Source of the DNA: a virus
Length of the DNA stretch: 38,095 bases
Virus record (IMG/VR): IMGVR_UViG_3300024520_000216
Span: 1-38,095 of that record
Direction: 5' to 3' (one strand)
Shown: positions 28,858-36,233 of the stretch, piece by piece
How positions within the stretch are numbered: the first letter of the stretch is position 1
Layout of the letters: each line of letters opens with the position of its first letter
Notes under the pieces: generated by a model
The model's input: the letters and a program-made list of their open reading frames with translations, nothing else
Database searches by the model: none
Told to the model about the DNA's origin: nothing
Made by a program: the position numbers and the translations under genes

Positions 28858-30738
28858 ATGAATTTCAAAATATCCCAATGGGACAACGCCAAACAAACTC
28901 ATGCAAGAAATAGAACTGATATAAAGATACAAGAATTTTCTCAATTAGCTGAGCTATTTGCAAATCCAGTTCCAGTTGAAAATAAAGTCGATCAAAAATT
29001 AATCACTAGACAATGGCAAGAATCGCGCTCAAGAGAAAATGAGGTTGTCGATAATAAATGGCTAATCACTTTAGATTATGATTCGGTGAAAGATGAGCCG
29101 GGAGAAGTTAGCAAAAAATTAATGACTTTAAAGATAAATCATTTTATCTTTACAACCTGGACACACAAAACAATTGAGACACCTCAGAAAAAGAATAATG
29201 GTTTAAATTGTTTTAAAGTTATGCTGGAAGTAACTGCGGAAAATCCTGAAGAACTTTTAGCTCTAACAAGATCGCTCGCAGATAAAACAGGTAAACCAGA
29301 AGTTAAAAGAGTTGACGATATTTCTAGCGGAATATTTTTAGGTGGAGTTCATCCAGACTTTCTTGATGATTTCGTTTTTATTTATTTTAATGAAGGTAGA
29401 GATGTTGACTGGACAAAAAACTATCTTATAAAGAGCAGTCCAAAAATAGAGGAGCTCAAGCAAGACCCACTTTCAGATTTTGAACAATGGGATTTAACTG
29501 CAGGCCAGAAGTTTACACCTGATAGAATTAAAAGAGCGCTTTCTTTAATTAAATATGAAGAGGTTGAAAACTTTAGTAAGATGTCAATTTGGTATTCAAT
29601 TGGATATGCTTTGCATTCTGCCAAAGATGCTAAAGGTGCTGAAGACGTCGATCTCTTTGAAATCTGGGATGAATGGTGTTTAGATAATTGCGCAGAGCAT
29701 GGAGTTTACAGCCGAGAAGAAAATGAAAACTTTTGGGCTAAACAAACTGCTCCAGAAAAATATAAAGAACTTTGTACGCTTTCAACTTTATGGCTTTTAG
29801 AAAAAGTATTTAAAGCAAAGCAAGCGACTAGCGAGATAAGAAAATCATCCTGGACATTTTTTGATACTCTTGCCGAATCAGAGCCTGAAGAAGTTAAATT
29901 TATTATAAAAGATTTATTAGTTGAAAAGTCCATAGGATTTTTAGTGGGGACTGGAGGCGTAGGTAAATCTTCTTTATGTTTAGAAGTTGCAAAAGCAATT
30001 TCAAGCGGAGAAGATTTTTTCGGTGATAAACGTTATCCAACTATTCAAGGAACTGTTGCAGTCATTAATAAAGAGGATAGTGTCAATAAAGTTCATAATC
30101 AAATCCATAACATGATCGCTTTAGATATTGAGAGGGAAGGAAGAGGCGGACCTATTGAAGATTTTTCTGATGATACCGTAATCAATATGACTCCTGAAAA
30201 AGAAAAGCAAATTAAAAAGCGGTGGGAAAATGTCGCACGTCCTCAATGGTCTCAGTCTAATATAAGATTGACTGATGGTGAGGGAGAAGATTTAGAAGCT
30301 CTTAGCGCAATCATAGGCTCTTTAAAGAGTCTAAAAGAAGAGCTCTTTGAACAGGATAAACCAGAACTAAGTTTAGTTATTATCGACCCATTAAATTTAT
30401 GGCATGGAGGAGACCAAAACTCTCAAAAAGATATGAGCTATATTTTCTCGGCGCTCCAACAAGTTCAACGGGATTTAGATGTCTGCGTTTTAATTGTTCA
30501 TCATAAAAATAAATCAAACGGTTTTTCCGGTAGTCATACCATTAGAGATTCGGGAAGGTATATGTGGTATTTACAAAATAAATTAATTGATAAACAAGAA
30601 AATCCAGATTTCATTGAGCTTTATATAGAAAAGAATAATGATGCTAAAGCAAATTATATTGCTTTAGATTTTATAAGAACCGAAAAAGGCCTTTTAGATA
30701 CTTATGAAGGCGAAATCAAAAAGGGGTTAGAAGAATGA
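28858..30738 (+). CDS. Primase-helicase fusion (AEP-like primase, PriCT, RecA-like ATPase), 626 aa
   Basis: N-terminal archaeo-eukaryotic-primase-like region with a DxD pair in TLDYDS (D73, D75), then TWTHKT (H103) and the strand NCFKVMLEV. Residues about 220-320 match a PriCT-type linker domain (YSIGYALHSA, EIWDEWC). The C-terminal RepA/DnaB-like ATPase has Walker A GTGGVGKSS (365-373), Walker B VIIDP (D511) and HH 549-550. It should prime and unwind DNA at the origin. First gene of the replication operon, with AAGGAG nine bases ahead of ATG. The primase call rests on motif pattern and is less certain than the helicase. Confidence 0.88.
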   Translation: MNFKISQWDNAKQTHARNRTDIKIQEFSQLAELFANPVPVENKVDQKLITRQWQESRSRENEVVDNKWLITLDYDSVKDEPGEVSKKLMTLKINHFIFTTWTHKTIETPQKKNNGLNCFKVMLEVTAENPEELLALTRSLADKTGKPEVKRVDDISSGIFLGGVHPDFLDDFVFIYFNEGRDVDWTKNYLIKSSPKIEELKQDPLSDFEQWDLTAGQKFTPDRIKRALSLIKYEEVENFSKMSIWYSIGYALHSAKDAKGAEDVDLFEIWDEWCLDNCAEHGVYSREENENFWAKQTAPEKYKELCTLSTLWLLEKVFKAKQATSEIRKSSWTFFDTLAESEPEEVKFIIKDLLVEKSIGFLVGTGGVGKSSLCLEVAKAISSGEDFFGDKRYPTIQGTVAVINKEDSVNKVHNQIHNMIALDIEREGRGGPIEDFSDDTVINMTPEKEKQIKKRWENVARPQWSQSNIRLTDGEGEDLEALSAIIGSLKSLKEELFEQDKPELSLVIIDPLNLWHGGDQNSQKDMSYIFSALQQVQRDLDVCVLIVHHKNKSNGFSGSHTIRDSGRYMWYLQNKLIDKQENPDFIELYIEKNNDAKANYIALDFIRTEKGLLDTYEGEIKKGLEE

Positions 30739-30989
30739 TAAAGCTAGGCAATTTATACGTAAACAGAGGCAGTATGGGAGAGTTGTGTTGTAGTGCGGAT
30801 AAGCTTCCTATTTGGTGGCAAAGAGTTACTATTAACGATAAAGGAGAAATTTTTAAATATGAAAAATCTACCAAATCCGAATATCAGAACGAAGTTGTTC
30901 ACGAGAAAAAGGAAGAGTCTCATCAGCATGAATCCTTTCAGCCATCTTCCGTGAAATTCGACCCCGTGCTTTCCAAGCAGAAACTGTAG
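30735..30989 (+). CDS. Hypothetical protein overlapping the repressor gene antisense, 84 aa
   Basis: Starts at an ATGA overlap with the primase-helicase stop, which supports translation. The first 45 residues look ordinary (VNRGSMGELCC, PIWWQRVTI), while the C-terminal half is polar, low complexity and rich in Lys, Glu, His and Ser. That half lies exactly where the gene overlaps the YdaS-like repressor on the other strand by 122 bases, so its composition may be dictated by the repressor. Function unknown. Confidence 0.55.
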   Translation: MIKLGNLYVNRGSMGELCCSADKLPIWWQRVTINDKGEIFKYEKSTKSEYQNEVVHEKKEESHQHESFQPSSVKFDPVLSKQKL

Positions 30990-31107
30990 GAACACTGATG
31001 TTAAAATATTTAGAAATTTGTGTAGCATTATTACTAAAAAAATCTAGAAAGAGATATAAAGCTTCTTTATTTTTCTCTGCGTTTTGTTTAGAAAAAGATA
31101 TTTCCAT
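30868..31107 (-). CDS. YdaS/Cro-like transcription repressor, 79 aa
   Basis: A helix-turn-helix protein of the Cro/YdaS family: the HTH at about 29-48 (ISKYFNISVPTVSAWK) is followed by the family's characteristic ARGRISRKMAERI and the C-terminal REQLRSDI. ATG 31107 follows GAGG. It reads left against the replication genes and away from the SNF2 gene, and the gap holds TTTAC repeats that could be its own operator. Known relatives are lambdoid Cro-type regulators, often with proteobacterial hosts. No partner CI gene is visible. Confidence 0.88.
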   Translation of the reverse strand: MEISFSKQNAEKNKEALYLFLDFFSNNATQISKYFNISVPTVSAWKARGRISRKMAERIHADETLPFSREQLRSDIRIW

Positions 31108-31131
31108 AATGTCCTCGAGGCTAAAGTTTTT

Positions 31132-31159
31132 ATTTACAAAATGTTTACACTTTATTACT
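31132..31159. promoter_or_regulatory. TTTAC repeats between repressor and SNF2 gene
   Basis: ATTTAC (31132), GTTTAC (31143) and a partial ATTACT (31154), each 11 bp apart, in the 85-bp divergent gap. TATATT at 31161 may be a -10 box for the SNF2 gene, but the spacing to TTTACA (11 or 22 bases) is not canonical. A likely operator for the adjacent YdaS-like protein. Confidence 0.55.
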
Positions 31160-31192
31160 GTATATTAGATGAATTAAAAAAGATATAGGAAA

Positions 31193-32473
31193 ATGAAAAA
31201 GAAAGAACTTTTAGCACATCAATTAGATGCTTTGGCTTGGATTAAAAAGCAAAAATCTAAAAAACTTATTCTTGCTCTTGATATGGGCCTTGGGAAAACA
31301 GTAATCGCTGCCAAGACTATACAAAAAGATGAAAGAGTTTTAGTGATTTGTCCGGCGTCCCTAAAATTAAACTGGGAAAGAGAATTAAAAATCTGGGCCA
31401 TATCTGTTCCTATTCAAATTATAAAAAAGAAAACAGAAACAATTTTAAAAAGACCAGGGATAACGATTATTAATTATGATTTACTTGGGCAAAAATCTAG
31501 TAAGAAGAAAAATGCAAGAGCCATTGCAAATTATGATTTTTCAGGTTTTGATAAAGTTATTTTAGATGAATGTCACATGATAAAAAATGCAAAACCTGTA
31601 AGATCAAAAATCTCAGGAAAAATAATTAGGTTAACACCAAAAGCAATTCTTCTTTCTGGAACACCAATGGAAAGACCAATTGATCTTTATGTTCCTTTGT
31701 TTTCTATTGGAGCAATTAAAGGTTCAAGAGATTCATTCGGCCATAAATTCGGTGACCCTAAAATGTTATGGTTAGGGACTAAACAAGTTTGGGCATTTAG
31801 AGGAGCATCAAATGTTCCTGAACTTAAAAAGATTTTAAAACCAGTTATGCTAAGAATGCTAAAAGAAGATGTAATTGATTTACCTGAAAAAGATATTTCT
31901 GTTGTTGCTCTTGATCTTCCAGTAGGAAAACAAGAAAAGAATTATAGCTTTACAGATATTATAAAGGATCCGAGGCCTATGGGCTTTGAAGGTCTTTCAG
32001 AACTTTTACATGAACAAGGCATTAGTAAAGTTCCATTAGCGGTCAGACATATTAAAATGCGTTTGGAGACAGAACATAAAATTTTAATTGTTGCCAAGCA
32101 CACAGACGTTATAGAATCTTTAATGGAAAAGTTAAAAGAATTTAATCCGGTAAAGTTAGATGGAAAATGTACAGCTGACCAAAAACAAAAAACAGCAGAT
32201 ACTTTTCAGGAAGATAAAAATTGTAGACTTCTTATTGGCCAGATAAAACCCGTCGGAGTCGGCTGGACACTAACTAAAGCCAAGCATATTATTGTAGTTG
32301 AACCTGACTGGAGTTTTTCAAACTTAATGCAAGTTATAGATAGACTTCATAGAATCGGGCAAAAGAATAATGTCACTGCGGAACTTTTAACAATCCATAA
32401 TTCAATATGTGAAAGAGTTTTATATACAACATTAGAAAAGAAAGGTTTTATCCAAGAAGTGATAGGCCTATAA
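31193..32473 (+). CDS. SNF2/DEAD-box helicase, 426 aa
   Basis: A superfamily 2 DNA translocase. Motif I is DMGLGKT (30-36), motif II DECH (125-128), motif III SGTPME (155-160), and motif VI in DRLHRIGQK near residues 385-395. Shorter than cellular Swi2/Snf2 proteins, as is usual for the phage form that travels with VRR-NUC, DUF2800, DUF2815 and PolA genes. It probably aids replication or recombination, for example fork remodelling. First gene of a new plus-strand unit, divergent from the repressor. Confidence 0.95.
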   Translation: MKKKELLAHQLDALAWIKKQKSKKLILALDMGLGKTVIAAKTIQKDERVLVICPASLKLNWERELKIWAISVPIQIIKKKTETILKRPGITIINYDLLGQKSSKKKNARAIANYDFSGFDKVILDECHMIKNAKPVRSKISGKIIRLTPKAILLSGTPMERPIDLYVPLFSIGAIKGSRDSFGHKFGDPKMLWLGTKQVWAFRGASNVPELKKILKPVMLRMLKEDVIDLPEKDISVVALDLPVGKQEKNYSFTDIIKDPRPMGFEGLSELLHEQGISKVPLAVRHIKMRLETEHKILIVAKHTDVIESLMEKLKEFNPVKLDGKCTADQKQKTADTFQEDKNCRLLIGQIKPVGVGWTLTKAKHIIVVEPDWSFSNLMQVIDRLHRIGQKNNVTAELLTIHNSICERVLYTTLEKKGFIQEVIGL

Positions 32474-32486
32474 CAAGGAGAAGAGA

Positions 32487-32936
32487 ATGAGCATGCAAGA
32501 AAAAGTAATGATGAAGCAGGAAAATTTTAACAAACTTCAGGAGTTGATAGTCACTGCGCTATTGGTAAATGTGGACACACCCTACTGTGTTTTTTCAAAA
32601 GACTCTGGACATGTTTCTCATGTTGGAATTAAAGTTTGTAAATCTAAAGACGACTGGTACTCAGTGATTGTCAGAGAAAGAATTTTTTCTTATGATACCC
32701 CCTGGACAGAAAAAAATCAAAAACATTATGAAGAACTTATGTCAACCTTCGGAAAACTTTTAGCTGGAGATTACCCGTCTCTTTTTAAAGTTGAAGTCAA
32801 TACAGGAATCGGAAAAGTAACTGAAACTTTTTCAACTGAAGATGAACGTCAAGAATTTATTGCTAAAGGCTTGGCAGCAAATAACTTACTTACTTTTAAA
32901 GAGTCTATGAAACTTTTAACAGAAGGAGAATCTTAA
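32487..32936 (+). CDS. Hypothetical protein, 149 aa
   Basis: Between the SNF2 and DUF2800 genes, with AAGGAG ahead of ATG 32487 and a one-base TAATG overlap with the next gene. A mixed alpha-beta soluble sequence (HVSHVGIKVCKSKDDWYSV, TWTEK-like PWTEKNQKHYEEL) with no recognised motif. Context suggests a replication or recombination accessory. Confidence 0.8.
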   Translation: MSMQEKVMMKQENFNKLQELIVTALLVNVDTPYCVFSKDSGHVSHVGIKVCKSKDDWYSVIVRERIFSYDTPWTEKNQKHYEELMSTFGKLLAGDYPSLFKVEVNTGIGKVTETFSTEDERQEFIAKGLAANNLLTFKESMKLLTEGES

Positions 32937-34024
32937 TGAGCACTCACGCAGAATTTAGCCCGAGCAATTCAAAAAGATGGTTGACTTGTACGGCTTCAAT
33001 GACTTTACCTAAGAAAAAAGAAAAGCCGTCAGCATACGCCAATAGAGGAACAGCTTTACATGCCATAGCTGATGATATTTTAAATAAGAAAGAAATTCAA
33101 GAATCTTATGATGATTATACGCCAACAGAAGAAGATATGATTTGTACTGTTCAACCCTACGTTGATTATATAAACAGCATAGACGTTGACCATAAATTCT
33201 ACGAACAAAAAGTTTTTCTTTCTGAAGACTGTAATGGAACGGCCGATTTTATAGGATTTAATTCTAAAACAAAAACTTTACACGTTGCAGATTTTAAGGC
33301 CGGTAAAGGCGTTTTTGTAAAGGTTGAAAATAATACTCAACTTCAAATTTATGCGATAGGAGCAATGGAATATGTTAGTTCTTTTGGGCCAATTGTAGAA
33401 AAAGTGATAACTCATATTGTTCAACCAGGAATAGATAATATTTGTTCTATGGAAATTCCATTGGAAACTTTAAATGCTCTTTACGAAAATGTTTTAAAAA
33501 GTATTGAAGATGTAAGAACAGGAAACGTCAAATATGAAGCTTCTCAAGATGGTTGTCGTTGGTGTCAACACAAAACAACTTGCCCGCATTTAAAAAGTCT
33601 TACTCAAAAGATTGCCCAAGAAGAATTTGAAAATATGGAGCTCTCAGAAAGTTTGTCCCTGGTCCCTGTTTTAAAATTATTTATTAAAGCAGTAGAAGAA
33701 AAATCTTTAGAAGTTTTAAATCAAGGTAAAAAATTAGAAGGCTTTAAATTAACAAGAGCTCGAGGGAAAAGAGTTTTTAAAGATATAGAAAAGGTAAGAA
33801 CTATTCTCGGTGCTGAAGGTATAAAAGAAGATGAACTTTTACATGACAGAAAACCTTTTACAGTTCCTCAAACAGAAAAATATTTAAAGACAGCGAAAAT
33901 TGATATTGATCTTTCAGACTATATTGAAGTTCAAGAAGGTGCGCCAAAAGTTGTACCCGAAAAATCTCTTTCAAAAAAAATAAATAAAACAGAAGATGCT
34001 CAACAAGTTTTTAAAAATATTTAA
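32936..34024 (+). CDS. DUF2800 Cas4/RecB-like nuclease, 362 aa
   Basis: A PD-(D/E)XK nuclease with a predicted iron-sulfur cluster. N-terminal FSPSNSKRWLTC gives C18; RGTALH gives H42; GTADF gives D104; VADFKAG gives D119 and K121; and NTQLQIYA gives Q135 and Y139. CRWCQHKTTC (C207, C210, C216) supplies the other cluster cysteines. The family is a standard part of phage replication modules beside DUF2815 and is probably an exonuclease in end processing or recombination. The gene ends at a hairpin terminator. Confidence 0.92.
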   Translation: MSTHAEFSPSNSKRWLTCTASMTLPKKKEKPSAYANRGTALHAIADDILNKKEIQESYDDYTPTEEDMICTVQPYVDYINSIDVDHKFYEQKVFLSEDCNGTADFIGFNSKTKTLHVADFKAGKGVFVKVENNTQLQIYAIGAMEYVSSFGPIVEKVITHIVQPGIDNICSMEIPLETLNALYENVLKSIEDVRTGNVKYEASQDGCRWCQHKTTCPHLKSLTQKIAQEEFENMELSESLSLVPVLKLFIKAVEEKSLEVLNQGKKLEGFKLTRARGKRVFKDIEKVRTILGAEGIKEDELLHDRKPFTVPQTEKYLKTAKIDIDLSDYIEVQEGAPKVVPEKSLSKKINKTEDAQQVFKNI

Positions 34025-34031
34025 TTTATTC

Positions 34032-34055
34032 AGGCCTAAGAATTTTCTTGGGCCT
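34032..34055. terminator. Hairpin terminator between DUF2800 and convergent small lipoprotein
   Basis: AGGCCTAAGA pairs with TCTTGGGCCT (one G-U) around an AATT loop. It lies eight bases after the DUF2800 stop and two bases beyond the stop of the minus-strand microlipoprotein, so it can serve both. The T-run is short (TTTC). Confidence 0.7.
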
Positions 34056-34056
34056 T

Positions 34057-34179
34057 TCAATAACAATAATGAAGTTCTACCCCATCTATATTTTGATATT
34101 CTTCAACTTCACATCTTTCATTAGAGACGTCGTAAAATTCACAAGAAGAAAAAAATAATAAAAGAAAAATTATTTTCAT
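34057..34179 (-). CDS. 40-residue predicted lipoprotein
   Basis: A very short minus-strand gene. The N-terminus KIIFLLLFFSSC is a compact lipoprotein signal with Cys13 as acceptor, leaving a 28-residue acidic mature peptide containing two more cysteines. A TATAAT hexamer lies seven bases before ATG and no clear ribosome-binding site is seen, so any mRNA would be nearly leaderless. A phage surface-exclusion factor is a possible role; alternatively it is a chance ORF. Confidence 0.45.
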   Translation of the reverse strand: MKIIFLLLFFSSCEFYDVSNERCEVEEYQNIDGVELHYCY

Positions 34180-34291
34180 ATCTTTATTATACCGTAAAAA
34201 AAATTCTTATCTTTATATACATCTTTTAAAATACCGGTTTATAATATAAGTATCCATAACCGGTTGGCCTTATCTGGCCTGGATTCAATCC

Positions 34292-34333
34292 AAAAGGGTA
34301 GTTTAGGCTTATTTGAGTAAAAACTACCCTTTT
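34292..34333. terminator. Strong 13-bp terminator hairpin, possible end of a small RNA
   Basis: AAAAGGGTAGTTT (34292-34304) pairs perfectly with AAACTACCCTTTT (34321-34333) around a 16-base loop. A-rich and T-rich ends allow termination on both strands. It lies 270 bases after the last plus-strand gene, so it does not simply end that gene. Confidence 0.75.
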
Positions 34334-34389
34334 CACACCAAGAAAATAGAGCTCCTAAGCGCCTGAAAAAATAGGAATATTTAACATTA

Positions 34390-34428
34390 ATTTACAGAAT
34401 GTTTAATAAAAGCTTAATAAATGTTTAC
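34390..34428 (+). promoter_or_regulatory. Four-unit TTTAC array
   Basis: ATTTAC (34390), GTTTAA (34401), GCTTAA (34412) and GTTTAC (34423), each exactly 11 bp apart. The last unit overlaps the -35 box of the promoter at 34424, so a bound protein would block or position RNA polymerase. Confidence 0.7.
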
Positions 34429-34452
34429 ATGGATTTAAATCCGGTGCATAAT
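34424..34452 (+). promoter_or_regulatory. Promoter for the 34.5-36.0 kb small-gene operon
   Basis: -35 TTTACA (34424-34429), an exact 17-base spacer, -10 CATAAT (34447-34452). The predicted start near 34459 gives a 40-base leader with AAAGGA before ATG 34499. Confidence 0.75.
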
Positions 34453-34498
34453 GATTCTATACTAACAAACACAAAAACTTAAAACAAAGGAAAATAAA

Positions 34499-34735
34499 AT
34501 GGAAGGTTACTATAAAAATATTGTCACACTTGGAGAAACATCTATAGCTAAATTAATTAGATACAATTTAGATTGTAATTATGAAAGAGATTATGCTTAC
34601 TCAATATTTATCAAAGGCGAATATAATGATATGTTGATGGAGATGGATGTTGTAGAAATACCAGTCCCAAACGTTGGCCTTGCTTATGAGATGTTCAAAA
34701 CTTTTAAAAAATTAGAAGATTTAAAAGACGCATAA
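34499..34735 (+). CDS. Hypothetical acidic protein, 78 aa
   Basis: First gene after the array-controlled promoter. Acidic and soluble with many tyrosines in the first half (RYNLDCNYERDYAYS) and a helical end. No family recognised. Being promoter-proximal and small, it could be an early host-takeover protein; this is only positional inference. Confidence 0.75.
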   Translation: MEGYYKNIVTLGETSIAKLIRYNLDCNYERDYAYSIFIKGEYNDMLMEMDVVEIPVPNVGLAYEMFKTFKKLEDLKDA

Positions 34736-34748
34736 TAAACTTTTAACT

Positions 34749-34762
34749 GGGGCGAAAGCCCC
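34749..34762 (+). other. GGGGC-GAAA-GCCCC tetraloop hairpin
   Basis: A five-bp GC stem capped by a GNRA tetraloop, between two genes and just before the AGGA site of the gene at 34776. No T-run, so it is more likely an mRNA-stabilising or translation-modulating hairpin than a terminator. Confidence 0.6.
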
Positions 34763-34775
34763 TTAGGAAAATAAA

Positions 34776-34991
34776 ATGAAAACTGAATTTACTTATGAAG
34801 AAGTCCAAACTTATATAAAAAAATTAACACCGGCTGAAAAGAGCATGGTCCAATTAGAAGTTGTTGGTGCTTTAGATTTTATTCTTGATATGCACTTTGA
34901 AGAATATGAATCAATCTCTTTAATAGAATTAATATCTTTTACTGCTGAAGCCTATGAAGAGCATCAAAAAATAATAAAAGGGGAGGAATAA
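34776..34991 (+). CDS. Hypothetical acidic helical protein, 71 aa
   Basis: Strongly acidic and helical (TYEEVQTYIKKLTPAEKS, LIELISFTAEAYEEH). No motif recognised. Separated from the preceding gene by the GNRA hairpin and followed after one base by the next gene. Acidic small early proteins are common as inhibitors of host enzymes, but nothing here is specific. Confidence 0.75.
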   Translation: MKTEFTYEEVQTYIKKLTPAEKSMVQLEVVGALDFILDMHFEEYESISLIELISFTAEAYEEHQKIIKGEE

Positions 34992-34992
34992 A

Positions 34993-35244
34993 ATGCCAAG
35001 AATAAAAAGATTTAATGAAGAGGACTTTCAAAAAATAGCTATTATTTTAGAAAAAGAAATTAAAGAAAAAGGAAGTCTTGAATGGGCCGATTTAAAGATT
35101 CTTGTGGAGAAGAATATTGCGGTTAAAAATTGGTTGGACGTCCGCCGCGCGCTTTACCTGGTCACTTCAAAAGGTGAAATAAAAAGAACAGACGACTTTA
35201 ATAAAGAGGAATATATTTTAACTAAAAAGGAGATAAAAAAATGA
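34993..35244 (+). CDS. Possible winged-helix protein, 83 aa
   Basis: The sequence has a three-helix plus wing look: EEDFQKIAIILEKEIKEKG, LEWADLKILVEK, WLDVRRALYLVTSKGEIKR, then a final YILTKK strand. This suggests a small DNA-binding regulator, though no exact family is recognised. GGGAGG precedes ATG and the stop overlaps the next start (ATGA). Confidence 0.6.
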   Translation: MPRIKRFNEEDFQKIAIILEKEIKEKGSLEWADLKILVEKNIAVKNWLDVRRALYLVTSKGEIKRTDDFNKEEYILTKKEIKK

Positions 35245-35447
35245 GCAACATGAGCTATTGTAGATTTCAAAATACTGTTCAAGATTTGAGAGACTGTAAA
35301 GAAGCCTTAGAAGAACTTGAAGAACTTGGTGGCGTTGATGAATACGGTGAAAAATTAAGTCAAGCAGAAGAAAGAGCTAAGAAAAATTTGATTGAACTTT
35401 GTGAAGAAATTACTGAAGTATTTGGTAAAGATGAAAGAGAATTTTAA
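35241..35447 (+). CDS. Conserved small phage protein (MSYCRF type), 68 aa
   Basis: The N-terminus SNMSYCRFQNTVQDLRDC matches a widespread family of short phage and bacterial proteins that begin MSYCRFENT with a second cysteine about ten residues on. The rest is acidic helical. Function is unknown in all cases I know. Coupled to the winged-helix-like gene by ATGA. Confidence 0.8.
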   Translation: MSNMSYCRFQNTVQDLRDCKEALEELEELGGVDEYGEKLSQAEERAKKNLIELCEEITEVFGKDEREF

Positions 35448-35478
35448 TAAAAACTAATTAACAGCCTAGGAGGCAAAA

Positions 35479-35985
35479 ATGAAAATGACATTAAAAGAAT
35501 TAAAGCATCTAACACAAAAACAAATTAGAGTTTCAGCAGTAAAAGAATTCCCAGGAACAAAGATTCCTAAAAAGTGGACTGATAAAAAAGCTGCACTTGC
35601 TTGGTATGATAAAACTAGAAAAGCGGGGCCAGCTGTTGCGAAAACAAAACCTAAAAAAGTTGCTGTTACAAAACCAAAAGTTAAAAAAGAAAAGAAAGAG
35701 GCAGGGCCAACAGCAGGTAAAACTAGAAGGGAAAGAATTGTGGCTAGACTTTTAAATGAACAGTGCACCGCTTTGGAACTCGCCCAATATGAAAATGTTC
35801 AATACAAAGCGATCTTAGATGATATTCATGCCATTAGACATTCTCGAGCAGACGTAGATTTATTGCAAGGAAAAGTTTTAGCAGGAACAAGAGTCGGTAG
35901 AAGTAAAGTTTTTTATATTTGTTCAGAAGCTAAGGTAGAAATTTCTGAAAAAAGAGTTAAGGAAGAAGTGGAAATTGTAGCATAG
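35479..35985 (+). CDS. Basic protein with Lys/Pro/Ala linker, 168 aa
   Basis: Two folded parts joined by a Lys/Pro/Ala/Val low-complexity linker (about 49-80, TKPKKVAVTKPKVKKEKK). The N-terminus (MTLKELKHLTQKQIR) resembles a short SAP/HeH-like helix pair; the C-terminus (RRERIVARLLNEQCTALEL, KAILDDIHAIRH, SKVFYIC) looks like a winged helix. A DNA-binding, perhaps nucleoid-like or regulatory, protein is inferred. Strong AGGAGG site; followed by a terminator. Confidence 0.7.
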   Translation: MKMTLKELKHLTQKQIRVSAVKEFPGTKIPKKWTDKKAALAWYDKTRKAGPAVAKTKPKKVAVTKPKVKKEKKEAGPTAGKTRRERIVARLLNEQCTALELAQYENVQYKAILDDIHAIRHSRADVDLLQGKVLAGTRVGRSKVFYICSEAKVEISEKRVKEEVEIVA

Positions 35986-36013
35986 GACCAGGTAAACATT
36001 TTAAGAATAAACA

Positions 36014-36039
36014 GGGCTTCAAATCTGAGGCCCTTTTTT
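36014..36039 (+). terminator. Intrinsic terminator of the 34.5-36.0 kb operon
   Basis: GGGCTTCA (36014-36021) pairs with TGAGGCCC (36026-36033, one G-U) around AATC, followed by six T. Confidence 0.88.
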
Positions 36040-36173
36040 ATTTCCTTTTATAGAAATCAGCTAAAATATGGACGTCCAGATTGATCCAGGATTCCACCTG
36101 GTCACGTCATTAGTATGATAAGCAGTCTTTTTATAAGTCTTCTTACAACAAGAATAGAACACAAAAAATAAAT

Positions 36174-36214
36174 ATTTAATAAATGTTTACATTTTGTAAT
36201 TCATTTTCTAAGAT
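36174..36214 (+). promoter_or_regulatory. TTTAC repeats and promoter of the DUF2815 operon
   Basis: ATTTAA (36174) and GTTTAC (36185) are 11 bp apart; a TCTTAC at 36141 is in the same 11-bp phase. TTTACA (36186-36191), an exact 17-base spacer and TAAGAT (36209-36214) form a promoter with a start near 36221. The region 36040-36173 otherwise shows only a CCAGG-6-CCTGG hairpin near 36097. Confidence 0.6.
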
Positions 36215-36233
36215 TTATTTATAAACAAACGAG

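Larger units (their letters stand above)
34180..34498. other. Non-coding structured region
   Basis: No gene is seen here. It contains ACCGGTT inverted repeats (near 34233 and 34258), a GGCC-6-GGCC hairpin, the odd palindrome TGGATT-C-AATCCA, the strong hairpin at 34292-34333, the TTTAC array and the promoter for 34499. The dense pairing up to the hairpin could be a small structured RNA. Confidence 0.5.
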
